64,000 nucleotides of DNA. It comes from Diplolepis rosae (lineage: Eukaryota > Arthropoda > Insecta > Hymenoptera > Diplolepididae). The translations under genes and the position numbers were made by a program. The stretch is taken from contig JAPYXD010000466.1 in the NCBI GenBank assembly GCA_030998225.1, positions 1,963,001 to 2,027,000 of the forward strand, in the 5' to 3' direction. Of this stretch, positions 50,438 through 61,681 are shown piece after piece. Within the stretch, counting starts at the first letter, position 1; each line of letters starts with the position of its first letter. The notes under the pieces were generated by a model. That model saw only the letters and a list, made by a program, of their open reading frames with translations, did no database searches and was not told the DNA's origin.

Positions 50438-51352
50438 GATTTGGTGTTGAAAACCAGAAAAGTCCCCACCAGATAAAGGGATGCAAGTTTTTCCCCGATT
50501 AACTGGCTTTATGTGCTACGGTATCCACTATTGAATTTTTAGGCACTAAACTTAGTTTGAATGTCAAAAGTTTTTATTCACGTTTTTGGGCATTTGGGAT
50601 TGAAAACGAGAAACGTCCCAGCCAGATGAAGGGATGATAGTTTTTTCCCGAGTAACTGGCATTAAGTGCTACGGTATCAACTATTAAATATTTAGGTACC
50701 AAACTTAGTTTGAATGTCAAAAGTTTTTATTCACTTTTTGGGCATTTATGGATGAATACAACAAACATCCCCGCCAGGTATGGGGAGTAACATTGTTTCC
50801 TGTTCAATTAGCATTAATTATACAATATATGGTCCTAAAATTGTAGGTACCTTGCATAGTTTGATTTTCTAAATGTTTTATTTACACTTTTAGGGATTTG
50901 GTGTTGAAAACCAGAAAAGTCCCCACCAGATAAAGGGATGAAAGTTTTTCCCCAATTAACTGGCTTTATGTGCTACGGTATTCACGTTTAAAATTTCACG
51001 TATCGGGCATAGTTTGATTTTCTAAATGTTTTATTTACAGTTTTGGGCATTTGGTGTCGAAAACCAGAAAAGTCCCAACCAGATAAAGGGATGAAAGTTT
51101 TTCCCCAATTAACTGGCTTTATGTGCTACGGTATCCACTATTAAAATTTTAGGCACTAAACTTAGTTTGAATGTCAAAAGTTTTTATTCACTTTTTTGGG
51201 CATTTGGGGATGAAAACGAAAAACATCCCCGCCAGGTATGGGGAGTAACATTGTTTCCTGTTCAATTAGCATTAATTATACAATATATGGTCCTAAAATT
51301 GTAGGTACCTTGCATAGTTTGATTTTCTAAATGTTTTATTTACACTTTTAGG
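50438..51352. repeat. Six-monomer border repeat, copy 1 (915 bp)
   Basis: Order B B' A* H B A. The next 915 bp (51,353-52,267) has the same order apart from the front of two A monomers. A third, less exact copy spans 48,607-49,519. This is a distinct higher-order unit limited to the border zone. Confidence 0.82.
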
Positions 51353-52267
51353 GATTTGGTGTTGAAAACCAGAAAAGTCCCCACCAGATAAAGGGATGAA
51401 AGTTTTTCCCCAATTAACTGGCTTTATGTGCTACGGTATCCACTATTAAAATTTTAGGCACTAAACTTAGTTTGAATGTCAAAAGTTTTTATTCACGTTT
51501 ATGGGCATTTGGGATTGAAAACGAGAAACGTCCCAGCCAGATGAAGGGATGATAGTTTTTTCCCGATTAACTGGCTTTATGTGCTACGGTATCCACTATT
51601 AAAATTTTAGGCACTAAACTTAGTTTGAATGTCAAAAGTTTTTATTCACTTTTTTGGGCATTTGGGGATGAAAACGAAAAACATCCCCGCCAGGTATGGG
51701 GAGTAACATTGTTTCCTGTTCAATTAGCATTAATTATACAATATATGGTCCTAAAATTGTAGGTACCTTGCATAGTTTGATTTTCTAAATGTTTTATTTA
51801 CACTTTTAGGGATTTGGTGTTGAAAACCAGAAAAGTCCCCACCAGATAAAGGGATGAAAGTTTTTCCCCAATTAACTGGCTTTATGTGCTACGGTATTCA
51901 CGTTTAAAATTTCACGTATCGGGCATAGTTTGATTTTCTAAATGTTTTATTTACAGTTTTGGGCATTTGGTGTCGAAAACCAGAAAAGTCCCAACCAGAT
52001 AAAGGGATGAAAGTTTTTCCCCAATTAACTGGCTTTATGTGCTCCGGTATCCACTATTAAAATTTTAGGCACTAAACTTAGTTTGAATGTCAAAAGTTTT
52101 TATTCACTTTTTGGGCATTTATGGATGAAAACGAGAAACGTCCCAGCCAGATAAAGGGATGAAAGTTTTTTCCCGAGTAACTGGCTTTATGTGCTACGGT
52201 ATCAACTTTTAAATATTTAGGTACCAAACTTAGTTTGAATGTCAAAAGTTTTTATTCACTTTTTTGG
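51353..52267. repeat. Six-monomer border repeat, copy 2 (915 bp)
   Basis: Order B B' A H B A*/B'. The last monomer (52,115-52,267) is itself chimeric. It starts with the A* front catttatggatgaaaacg and then switches to B' (agaaacgtcccagccag). Confidence 0.82.
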
Positions 52268-53335
52268 GCATTTGGGGATGAAAACGAAAAACATCCCCGC
52301 CAGGTATGGGGAGTAACATTGTTTCCTGTTCAATTAGCATTAATTATACAATATATGGTCCTAAAATTGTAGGTACCTTGCATAGTTTGATTTTCTAAAT
52401 GTTTTATTTACACTTTTGGGCATTTGGTGTTGAAAACCCGAAAAGTCCCCACCAGATGAAGGGATGAAAGTTTTTCCCCCATTAACTGGCTTTATGTGCT
52501 ACGGTATCCACTATTAAAATTTTAGGCACTAAACTTAGTTTGAATGTCAAAAGTTTTTATTCACGTTTTTGGGCATTTGGGATTGAAAACGAGAAACGTC
52601 CCCACCAGATAAAGGGATGAAAGTTTTTCCCCCATTAACTGGCTTTATGTGCTACGGTATCCACTATTAAATTTTTAGGCACTAAACTTAGTTTGAATGT
52701 CAAAAGTTTTTATTCACGTTTTTGGGCATTTGGGATTGAAAACGAGAAACGTCCCAGCCAGATGAAGGGATGATAGTTTTTTCCCGAGTAACTGGCATTA
52801 AGTGCTACGGTATCAACTATTAAATATTTAGGTACCAAACTTAGTTTGAATGTCAAAAGTTTTTATTCACTTTTTTGGGCATTTGGGGATGAAAACGAAA
52901 AACATCCCCGCCAGGTATGGGGAGTAACATTGTTTCCTGTTCAATTAGCATTAATTATACAATATATGGTCCTAAAATTGTAGGTACCTTGCATAGTTTG
53001 ATTTTCTAAATGTTTTATTTACACTTTTAGGGATTTGGTGTTGAAAACCAGAAAAGTCCCCACCAGATAAAGGGATGAAAGTTTTTCCCCCATTAACTGG
53101 CTTTATGTGCTACGGTATCCACTATTAAAATTTTAGGCACTAAACTTAGTTTGAATGTCAAAAGTTTTTATTCACGTTTTTGGGCATTTGGGATTGAAAA
53201 CGAGAAACGTCCCAGCCAGATGAAGGGATGATAGTTTTTTCCCGAGTAACTGGCATTAAGTGCTACGGTATCAACTATTAAATATTTAGGTACCAAACTT
53301 AGTTTGAATGTCAAAAGTTTTTATTCACTTTTTGG

Positions 53336-53489
53336 GCATTTATGGATGAATACAAAAAACATCCCCGCCAGGTATGGGGGTTGTAATGTGTTTCCCAATT
53401 AAATGGAACTAAATCCTACTATATTCAATCTTAAAATTTTAGGTATCTAGCATAGTTTTATTGACCAAATGCTTTATTCATATTTTTTG
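53336..53489. repeat. Junction monomer: core family joined to diverged flank family
   Basis: The first part is border-zone A* (catttatggatgaata, then ccccgcca). From the g at 53,380 it reads as flank A monomer (ggttgtaatgtgtttcc, then atcctactatattc). The last left-specific base is c at 53,369 and the first right-specific base is g at 53,380, so the exchange lies in the shared aggtatgggg between them. Monomer length is 154 bp, so register is preserved. Confidence 0.87.
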
Positions 53490-53644
53490 GCGTTTGGGGT
53501 TGAAAACGAAGAAACATACCTGCTATGTATGGCGATGAGTATTTTTTCTGTAGTTAACTGGCAATAAATGCTATGATATCAAGTCCTCAATCTTTAGGTA
53601 TCTGGCTAAGTATAACATTCCAAATGCTTTATTCGAATTTTTGG

Positions 53645-53797
53645 GCATTTGAGGTTGAAAACGACAAACATCCCCGCTAGGTATGGGGGTTGTAATGTGT
53701 TTCCTAATTAAATGGAACTAAATCCTACTATATTCTATCCTAAAATTTTAGGTATCTAGCATAGTTTTATTGACCAAATGTTTATTCACATTTTTTG
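53645..53797 (+). repeat. Representative flank A monomer (153 bp)
   Basis: Begins gcatttgaggttgaaaacg and keeps catccccgctaggtatgggg, as in core A. The upstream ggggatg arm is replaced by gaggttg, so the 7-bp inverted repeat of the core is absent. This copy has lost a c in the usual aaatgctttattc. Confidence 0.85.
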
Positions 53798-53952
53798 GCA
53801 TTTAGGGTTGATAACGAAGAAACATAACTGCTATGTATGGTGATGAATATTTTATCTGTAGTTAACTAGCACTAAATGCTATGATATCAAGTCCTCAAAC
53901 TTTAGGTATCTAGCTAATTATAATTTTCCAAATGCTTTATTCGAATTTTTGG
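53798..53952 (+). repeat. Representative flank B monomer (155 bp)
   Basis: Begins gcatttagggttgataacg and aligns to flank A and to core B. The back half ends in ccaaatgctttattcgaat. Flank B monomers are slightly longer than core ones, which explains the dimer of about 308 bp. Confidence 0.84.
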
Positions 53953-54132
53953 GCATTTGATGTTGAAAACGACAAACATCCCCACTAGGTATGGGGGGCG
54001 TAAAGTGGTTCCTAATTAATTTGCACTAAATCCTACAATGTTCGATCCTTAAATTCTAGGTATCTAGCATAGTTTTAATGACCAAATACTTTATTCACAT
54101 TTTTTGGCATTTGGAGTTGAAAACGACGAAAC

Positions 54133-54149
54133 ATACCTGCTATGTATGG
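54133..54149. other. Inverted repeat in the flank B monomer (example copy)
   Basis: catac (54,133-54,137) and gtatg (54,145-54,149) are perfect reverse complements with a 7-base spacer. The element aligns without gaps to the tcccc/gggga region of A monomers but uses different, shifted positions to pair. Confidence 0.6.
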
Positions 54150-55342
54150 TGATGAATATTTTTCTGTAGTTGACTGGCACAAAATGCTATGATATCAATT
54201 CCTCAAACTTTAGGTATCTAGCTATGTATAACTTTCCAAATGCTTTATTCGAATTTTTGGGCATTTGAGGTTGAAAACGACAAACATCCCCGCTAGGTAT
54301 GGGGGTTGTAATGTGTTTCCTAATTAAATGGAACTAAATCCTACTATATTCTATCCTAAAATTTTAGGTATCTAGCATAGTTTTATTGACCAAATGCTTT
54401 ATTCATATTTTTTGGCATTTGGGGTTGAAAACGAAGAAACATACCTGCTATGTATGGCGATGAGTATTTTTTCTGTAGTTAACTGGCATTAAATGCTATG
54501 ATATCAAGTCCTCAAACTTTAGGTATCTGGCTAAGTATAATTTTCCAAATGCTTTATTCGAATTTTTGGGCATTTGAGGTTGAAAACGACAAAAATCCCC
54601 GCTAGGTATGGGTGGTGTAATGTGTTTCCTAATTAAATGGCACTAAATCCTACTATATTCAATCCTAAAATTTTAGGTATCTAGAATAGTTTTATTGACC
54701 AAATACTTTATTCACATTTCTTGGCATTTGGGGTTGAAAACGAAGAAACATACCTGCTATGTATGGTGATGAGTATTTTTTCTGTAGTTAACTGGCATTA
54801 AATGCTATGATATCAAGTCCTCAAACTTTAGGTATCTGGCTAAGTATAATTTTCCAAATGCTTTATTCGAATTTTTGGTCATTTGAGGTTGAAAACGGCA
54901 AACATCCCCGCTAGGTATGGGGGGCGTAAAGTGGTTCCTAATTAAGTTGCACTAAATCCTACTATATTCAATCCTAAAATTTTAGGTATCTAGCATAGTT
55001 TTATTGACCAAATGCTTTATTCATATTTTTTGGCATTTGGGGTTGAAAACGACGAAACATACCTGCTATGTATGGTGATGAATATTTTTTTCTGTTGTTA
55101 ACTGGCAGAGAATGCTATGATATCAAGTCCTCAAATTTTAGGTATCTAGATAAGTATAACATTCCAAATGCTTTATTCGAAGTTTTGGGCATTAGAGGTT
55201 GAAAACGACAAACATCACCGCTAGGTATGGGGGGCGTAAAATGTTTCCTAATTAATTGGCACTAAATCGTACAATAATCGATCCTAAAATTCTAGGTAAC
55301 TAGCATAGTTTTATTGACCAAATGCTTTATTCACATTTTTTG

Positions 55343-55495
55343 GCATTTGAGGCTGATATGAAGAAACACTCCCTCTATGTATGGGGCTGAGAATTTTACT
55401 GTAGTTAACTGGCACTAAATGCTATGATATCAAGTCCTCAAACTTTAGGTATCTAGCTAAGTATAATTTTCCAAATGCTTTATTCGAATTTTTGG
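55343..55495. repeat. Variant flank B monomer (B2), first copy
   Basis: Front reads gaggctgatatgaag, then cactccctctatgtatgg and ggctgagaattttac, unlike other B monomers. The only other copy starts at 56,113, 770 bp (five monomers) away, an odd offset. Confidence 0.83.
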
Positions 55496-55803
55496 GCATT
55501 TGAGGTTGAAACCGACAAAAATCCCCTCTACGTATGGGTGGTGTAATGTGTTTCCTAATTAAGTGGCACTAAATCCTACTATATTCTATCCTAAAATTTT
55601 AGGTATCTAGCATAGTTTTATTGACCAAATGCTTTATTCACATTTTTTGGCATTTGGGGTTGAAAACGAAGAAACATACCTGCTATGTATGGCGATGAAT
55701 ATTTTTCTGTAGTTGACTGGCACAAAATGCTATGATATCAAGCCCTCAAACTTTAGGTATCTTGCTATGTATAATTTTCCAAATGCTTTATTCGAATTTT
55801 TGG

Positions 55804-56729
55804 GCATTTGAGGTTGAAAACGACAAACATCCCCGCTAGGTATGGGTGGTGTAATGTGTTTCCTAATTAATTTGGACGAAGTCCTACAATATTCCATCCT
55901 AAAATTTTAGGTATCTAGCATAGTTTTATTGTCCAAATGCTTCATTCACATTTTTTGGCATTTGGGGTTGAAAACGACGAAACATACCTGCTATGTATGG
56001 CGATGAATATTTTTTCTGTAGTTAACTGGCACAAAATGCTATGATATCAAGTCCTCAAACTTTAGGTATGTAGCTATGTATAATTTTCAAAATGCTTTAT
56101 TCACATTTTTTGGCATTTGAGGCTGATATGAAGAAACACTCCCTCTATGTATGGGGCTGAGAATTTTACTTTATTTAACTGGCACAAAATGCTATGATAT
56201 CAAGTCCTCAAACTTTAGGTATCTAGCTAAGTATAATTTTCCAAATGCTTTATTCGAATTTTTGGGCATTTGAGGTTGAAAACGACAAACATCCCCACTA
56301 GGTATGGGGGGCGTAATGTGTTTCCTAATTAATTTGGACGAAGTCCTACAATATTCCACCCTAACATTTTAGGTATCTAGCATAGTTTTATTGTCCAAAT
56401 GCTTCATTCACATTTTTTGGCATTTGGGGTTGAAAACGACGCAACATAACTGCTATTTATGGCGATGAATATTTTTTCTGTAGTTAACTGGCACAAAATG
56501 CTATGATATCAAGTCCTCAAACTTTAGGTATGTAGCTATGTATAATTTTCCAAATGCTTTATTCACATTTCTTGGCATTTGGGGTTGAAAACGAAGAAAC
56601 ATACCTGCTATGTATGGTGATGAGTATTTTTTCTGTAGTTAACTGGCATTAAATGCTATGATATCAAGTCCTCAAACTTTAGGTATCTGGCTAAGTATAA
56701 TTTTCCAAATGCTTTATTCGAATTTTTGG
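55804..56729. repeat. Two tandem A-B-B trimers in the flank (462 + 464 bp)
   Basis: Monomer starts are 55,804 (A), 55,958 (B), 56,113 (B2), 56,266 (A), 56,420 (B) and 56,575 (B). At the second and third B the preceding B ends in the T-rich form normally found before an A (gtataattttc), yet a B front follows. The A monomer has been skipped twice, giving a local trimer period that parallels the border zone. Confidence 0.83.
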
Positions 56730-57348
56730 GCATTTGAGGTTGAAAACGACAAACATCCCCGCTAGGTATGGGTGGTGTAATGTGTTTCCTAATTAATTGG
56801 CTCTAAATCCTACTATATTTATTCCTAAACTGTTAGGTATCTACCATTGTTTTATTGACCAAATGCTTTATTCATATGTTTTGGCATTTGCGGTTGAAAA
56901 CGAAGAAACATACCTGCTATGTATGGTGATGAATATTTTTTTCTGTTGTTAACTGGCACAAAATGCTATGATATCAAGTACTCAAACTTTAGGTATCTGG
57001 CTAAGTATAATTTTCCAAATGCTTTATTCGAATTTTTGGGCATTTGAGGTTGAAAACGACAAACATCCCCGCTAGGTATGGGGGGCGTAATGTGTTTCCT
57101 AATTAAGTGGCACTAAATCCTACTATATTCGATCCTAAAATTTTAGGTATCTAGCATAGTTTTATTGACCAAATGCTTTATTCACATTTTTTGGCATTTG
57201 GGGTTGAAAACGACGAAACATACCTGCTATGTATAGTGATGAATATTTTGTCTGTAGTTGACTGGCACTAAATGCTATGATATAAAGTCCCCAAATTTTA
57301 GGTATCTGGTAAAGTATAATTTTCCAAATGCTTTATTCGCATTTTTGG

Positions 57349-57811
57349 GCATTTGAGGTTGAAAACGACAAATATCCCCTCTAGGTATGGGAAAGGTAAT
57401 GTGTTTCCTAATTAATTGGGACTTAATCCTACAATATTACATCCTAAAATTCTAGGTATCTGGCATAGTTTTATTGACCAAATGCTTTATTCACATTTTT
57501 TGGCATTTGGGGTTGAAAACGACGAAACATACCTGCTATGTATGGTGATGAATTTTTTTTTCTGTAGTTAACTGGCACTAAATGCTACGATAAAAAGTCC
57601 TCAAAGTTGAGGTATCTAGCTAAGTATAATTTTCCAAATGCTTCATTCACATTTTTTGGCATTTGGGGTTAAAAACGAAGAAACATACCTCCTAGGTATG
57701 GGGGGTGTAATGTGTTTCCTAATTAAGTGGCACTAAATCCTACTATATTCAATCCTAAAATTTTGGGTATCTAGCATAGTTTTATTGACCAAATGCTTTA
57801 TTCATATGTTT
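57349..57811. repeat. Three-monomer block, copy 1 of a distant duplication
   Basis: A, B and B/A-chimera monomers sharing private variants (cccctctaggtatggga, tacgataaaaagtcc, caaagttgaggtatc) with 62,913-63,374. The offset is 5,564 bp, 36 monomers. The copies differ at several scattered bases, so the duplication is not the most recent event in the zone. Confidence 0.8.
57661..57811. repeat. Chimeric flank monomer (B front, A back)
   Basis: Front reads ggggttaaaaacgaagaaac with cctcctaggtatgggggg, then turns into flank A (tgtaatgtgtttcc). The same chimera occurs at about 60,133, 61,062 and 63,225. It replaces an A monomer between two B monomers, so alternation is kept. Confidence 0.82.
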
Positions 57812-59823
57812 TGGCATTTGCGGTTGAAAACGAAGAAACATACCTGCTATGTATGGTGATGAATATTTTTTTCTGTTGTTAACTGGCACAAAATGCTATG
57901 ATATCAAGTCCTCAAACTTTAGGTCTCTAGCTAAGTATAATATTACAAATGCTTTATTCGAATTTTTGGGCATTTGAGGTTGAAACCGACAAAAATCCCC
58001 TCTACGTATGGGTGGTGTAATGTGTTTCCTAATTAAGTGGCACTAAATCCTACTATATTCTATCCTAAAATTTTAGGTATCTAGCATAGTTTTATTGACC
58101 AAATGCTTTATTCACATTTTTTGGCATTTGGGGTTGAAAACGACGAAACATACCTGCTATGTATGGTGATGAATATTTTTTTCTGTTGTTAACTGGCACA
58201 AAATGCTATGATATCAAGTCCTCAAACTTTAGGTATCTAGTTAAGTATAATTTTACAAATTCTTTATTCGAATTTTTGGGCATTTGATGTTTAATACGAC
58301 AAACATCCCCGCTAGGTATGGGGGGCGTAAAATGTTTCCTAATTAAGTGGCACTAAATCCTACTATATTCTATCCTAAAATTTTAGGTATCTAGCATAGT
58401 TTTATTGACCAAATGTTTATTCACATTTTTTGGCATTTAGGGTTGAAAACGAAGAAACAGAACTGCTATGTATGGTGATGAATATTTTATCTGTAGTTAA
58501 CTAGCACTAAATGCTATGATATCATGTCCTCAAACTTTAGGTATCTGGCTAAGTATAACTTTCAAAATGCTTTATTCGAATTTTTGAGCATTTGATGTTG
58601 AAAACGACAAACATCACCGCTAGGTATGGGGGGCGTAAAGTGTTTCCTAATTAAGTTGCACTAAATCCTACTATATTTGATCTTAAAATTTTAGGGATCT
58701 AGCTTAGTATAATTTTTCAAATGCTTCATTCACATTTTTTGGCATTTGGGGTTGAAAACGACGAAACATACATGCTATGTATGGTGATGAGTATTTTTTC
58801 TGTAGTTAACTGGCAATAAATGCTATGATATCAAGTCCTCAATCTTTAGGTATCTGGCTAAGTATAACATTCCAAATGCTTTATTCGAATTTTTGGGCAT
58901 TTGAGGTTGAAAACGACAAACATCCCCGCTAGGTATGGGGGTTGTAATGTGTTTCCTAATTAAATGGAACTAAATCCTACTATATTACATCCTAAAGTTT
59001 TGGGTATCTAGCATAGTTTTATTGACCAAATGCTTTATTCATATTTTTTGGCATTTGGGGTTGAAAACGAAGAAACATACCTGCTATGTATGGTGATGAA
59101 TATTTTTTTCTGTTGTTAACTGGAACAAAATGCTATGATATCAAGTCCTCAAATTTTAGGTATCTAGTTAAGTATAACTTTCCAAATGCTTTATTCGAAT
59201 TTTTGGGCATTTGAGGTTGAAAACGACAAACATCCCCGCTAGGTATGGGGGTTGTAATGTGTTTCCTAATTAAATGGAACTAAATCCTACTATATTCAAT
59301 CCTAAAATTTTAGGTATCTAGCATAGTTTTATTGACCAAATGCTTTATTCATATTTTTTGGCATTTGGGGTTGAAAACGAAGAAACATACCTGCTATGTA
59401 TGGCGATGAGTATTTTTTCTGTAGTTAACTGGCATTAAATGCTATGATATCAAGTCCTCAAACTTTAGGTATCTGGCTCAGTATAACTTTCCAAATGCTT
59501 TATTCGAATTTTTGGGCATTTGATGTTGAAAACGACAAACATCCCCGCTAGGTATGGGGGGCGTAAAGTGGTTCCTAATTAAGTTGCACTTAATCCTACT
59601 ATATTCGATCCTAAAATTTTAGGTATCTAGCATAGTTTTATTGACCAAATGCTTTATTCACATTTTTTGGCATTTGGGGTTGAAAACGACGAAACATACC
59701 TGCTATGTATGGTGATGAATATATTTTCTGTAGTTGACTGGCACTAAATGTTTGATATCAAGTCCTCAAATTTTAGGTATCTAGTTAAGTATAACTTTCC
59801 AAATGCTTTATTCGAATTTTTGG

Positions 59824-60752
59824 GCATTTGAGGTTGAAAACGACAAACATCCCCGCTAGGTATGGGGGGCGTAAAGTGGTTCCTAATTAAGTTGCACTAA
59901 ATCCTACTATATTCGATCCTAAAATTTTGGGTATCTAGCATAGTTTTATTGACCAAATGCTTTATTCATATTTTTTGGCATTTGGGGTTGAAAACGACGA
60001 AACATACCTGCTATGTATAGTGATGAATATTTTGTCTGTAGTTGACTGGCACTAAATGCTATGATATCAACTCTTCAAATTTTAGGTATCTAGTAAAGTA
60101 TAATTTTCCAAATGCTTCATTCACATTTTTTGGCATTTGGGGTTAAAAACGAAGAAACATACCTCCTAGGTATGGGGGGTGTAATGTGTTTCCTAATTAA
60201 GTGGCACTAAATCCTACTATATTCAATCCTAAAATTTTGGGTATCTAGCATAGTTTTATTGACCAAATGCTTTATTCATATTTTTTGGCATTTGGGGTTG
60301 AAAACGAAGAAACATACCTGCTATGTATGGTGATGAATATTTTTTTCTGTTGTTAACTGGCACAAAATGCTATGATATCAAGTCCTCAAATTTTAGGTAT
60401 CTGGCTAAGTATAACATTCCAAATGCTTTATTCGAAGTTTTGGGCATTTGAGGTTGAAAACGACAAACATCCCCGCTAGGTATGGGTGGTGTAATGTGTT
60501 TCCTAATTAAGTTGCACTAAATCCTACTATATTCAATCCTAAAATTTTAGGTATCTAGCATAGTTTTATTGACCAAATGCTTTATTCAAATTTTTTGGCA
60601 TTTGGGGTTGAAAACGACGAAACATACCTGCTATGTATAGTGATGAATATTTTGTCTGTAGTTGACTGGCACTAAATGCTATGATATAAAGTCCCCAAAT
60701 TTTAGGTATCTAGTAAAGTATAATTTTCCAAATGCTTTATTCGAATTTTTGA
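59824..60752. repeat. Six-monomer flank repeat, copy 1 (929 bp)
   Basis: Order A B chimera B A B. The following 929 bp is a near-identical tandem copy, sharing gtaaagtggttcc, atcaactcttcaaatttt, the chimera and tcgaagttttgggc. It is the clearest higher-order unit in the flank. Confidence 0.85.
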
Positions 60753-61681
60753 GCATTTGTGGTTGAAAACGACAAACATCCCCGCTAGGTATGGGGGGCG
60801 TAAAGTGGTTCCTAATTAAGTTGCACTAAATCCTACTATATTCAATCCTAAAATTTTGGGTATCTAGCATAGTTTTATTGACCAAATGCTTTATTCATAT
60901 TTTTTGGCATTTGGGGTTGAAAACGACGAAACATACCTGCTATGTATAGTGATGAATATTTTGTCTGTAGTTGACTGGCACTAAATGCTATGATATCAAC
61001 TCTTCAAATTTTAGGTATCTAGTAAAGTATAATTTTCCAAATGCTTCATTCACATTTTTTGGCATTTGGGGTTAAAAACGAAGAAACATACCTCCTAGGT
61101 ATGGGGGGTGTAATGTGTTTCCTAATTAAGTGGCACTAAATCCTACTATATTCAATCCTAAAATTTTGCGCATCTAGCATAGTTTTATTGACCAAATGCT
61201 TTATTCATATTTTTTGGAATTTGGGGTTGAAAACGAAGAAACATACCTGCTATGTATGGTGATGAATATTTTTTTCTGTTGTTAACTGGCACAAAATGCT
61301 ATGATATCAAGTCCTCAATCTTTAGGTATCTAGCTAAGTATAACATTCCAAATGCTTTATTCGAAGTTTTGGGCATTTGAGGTTGAAAACGACAAACATC
61401 CCCGCTAGGTATGGGTGGTGTAATGTGTTTCCTAATTAAGTTGCACTAAATCCTACTATATTCAATCCTAAAATTTTGGGTATCTAGCATAGTTTTATTG
61501 ACCAAATGCTTTATTCATATTTTTTGGCATTTGGGGTTGAAAACGACGAAACATACATGCTATGTATGGTGATGAGTATTTTTTCTGTAGTTAACTGGCA
61601 ATAAATGCTATGATATCAAGTCCTCAATCTTTAGGTATCTGGCTAAGTATAACATTCCAAATGCTTTATTCGAATTTTTGG
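60753..61681. repeat. Six-monomer flank repeat, copy 2 (929 bp)
   Basis: Tandem copy of 59,824-60,752. The starting monomer reads gagcatttgtggttg rather than gggcatttgaggttg, and a few other bases differ. The last B of the unit carries aataaatgctatgatatc, a form also found at 53,561 and 58,813. Confidence 0.85.

Larger units (their letters stand above)
48760..53370. repeat. Border zone: non-alternating B-B'-A trimer and hexamer repeats
   Basis: Thirty whole monomers plus part of a thirty-first, still of the core family, but A no longer alternates with B. Counting from the B at 48,607, the order is B B' A* H B A* H B B' A B A B B' A* H B A B B' A H B A*/B' A B B' B' A B B' A*, where H is a B-front/A-back hybrid. 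Monomer starts are 151-154 bp apart. The A monomers share cgccaggtatggggag, then taacattg, and ttcaattagcattaatta, which are rare or absent in the core. The hybrids at 49,064, 49,520, 50,894 and 51,811 lie three, nine and six monomers apart. Confidence 0.85.

Noticed and set aside
48760..53370. A transposable element interrupting the array
   Set aside because: The change of pattern was checked monomer by monomer. All segments are satellite monomers of 151-154 bp, with no terminal repeats, target-site duplication or foreign sequence.
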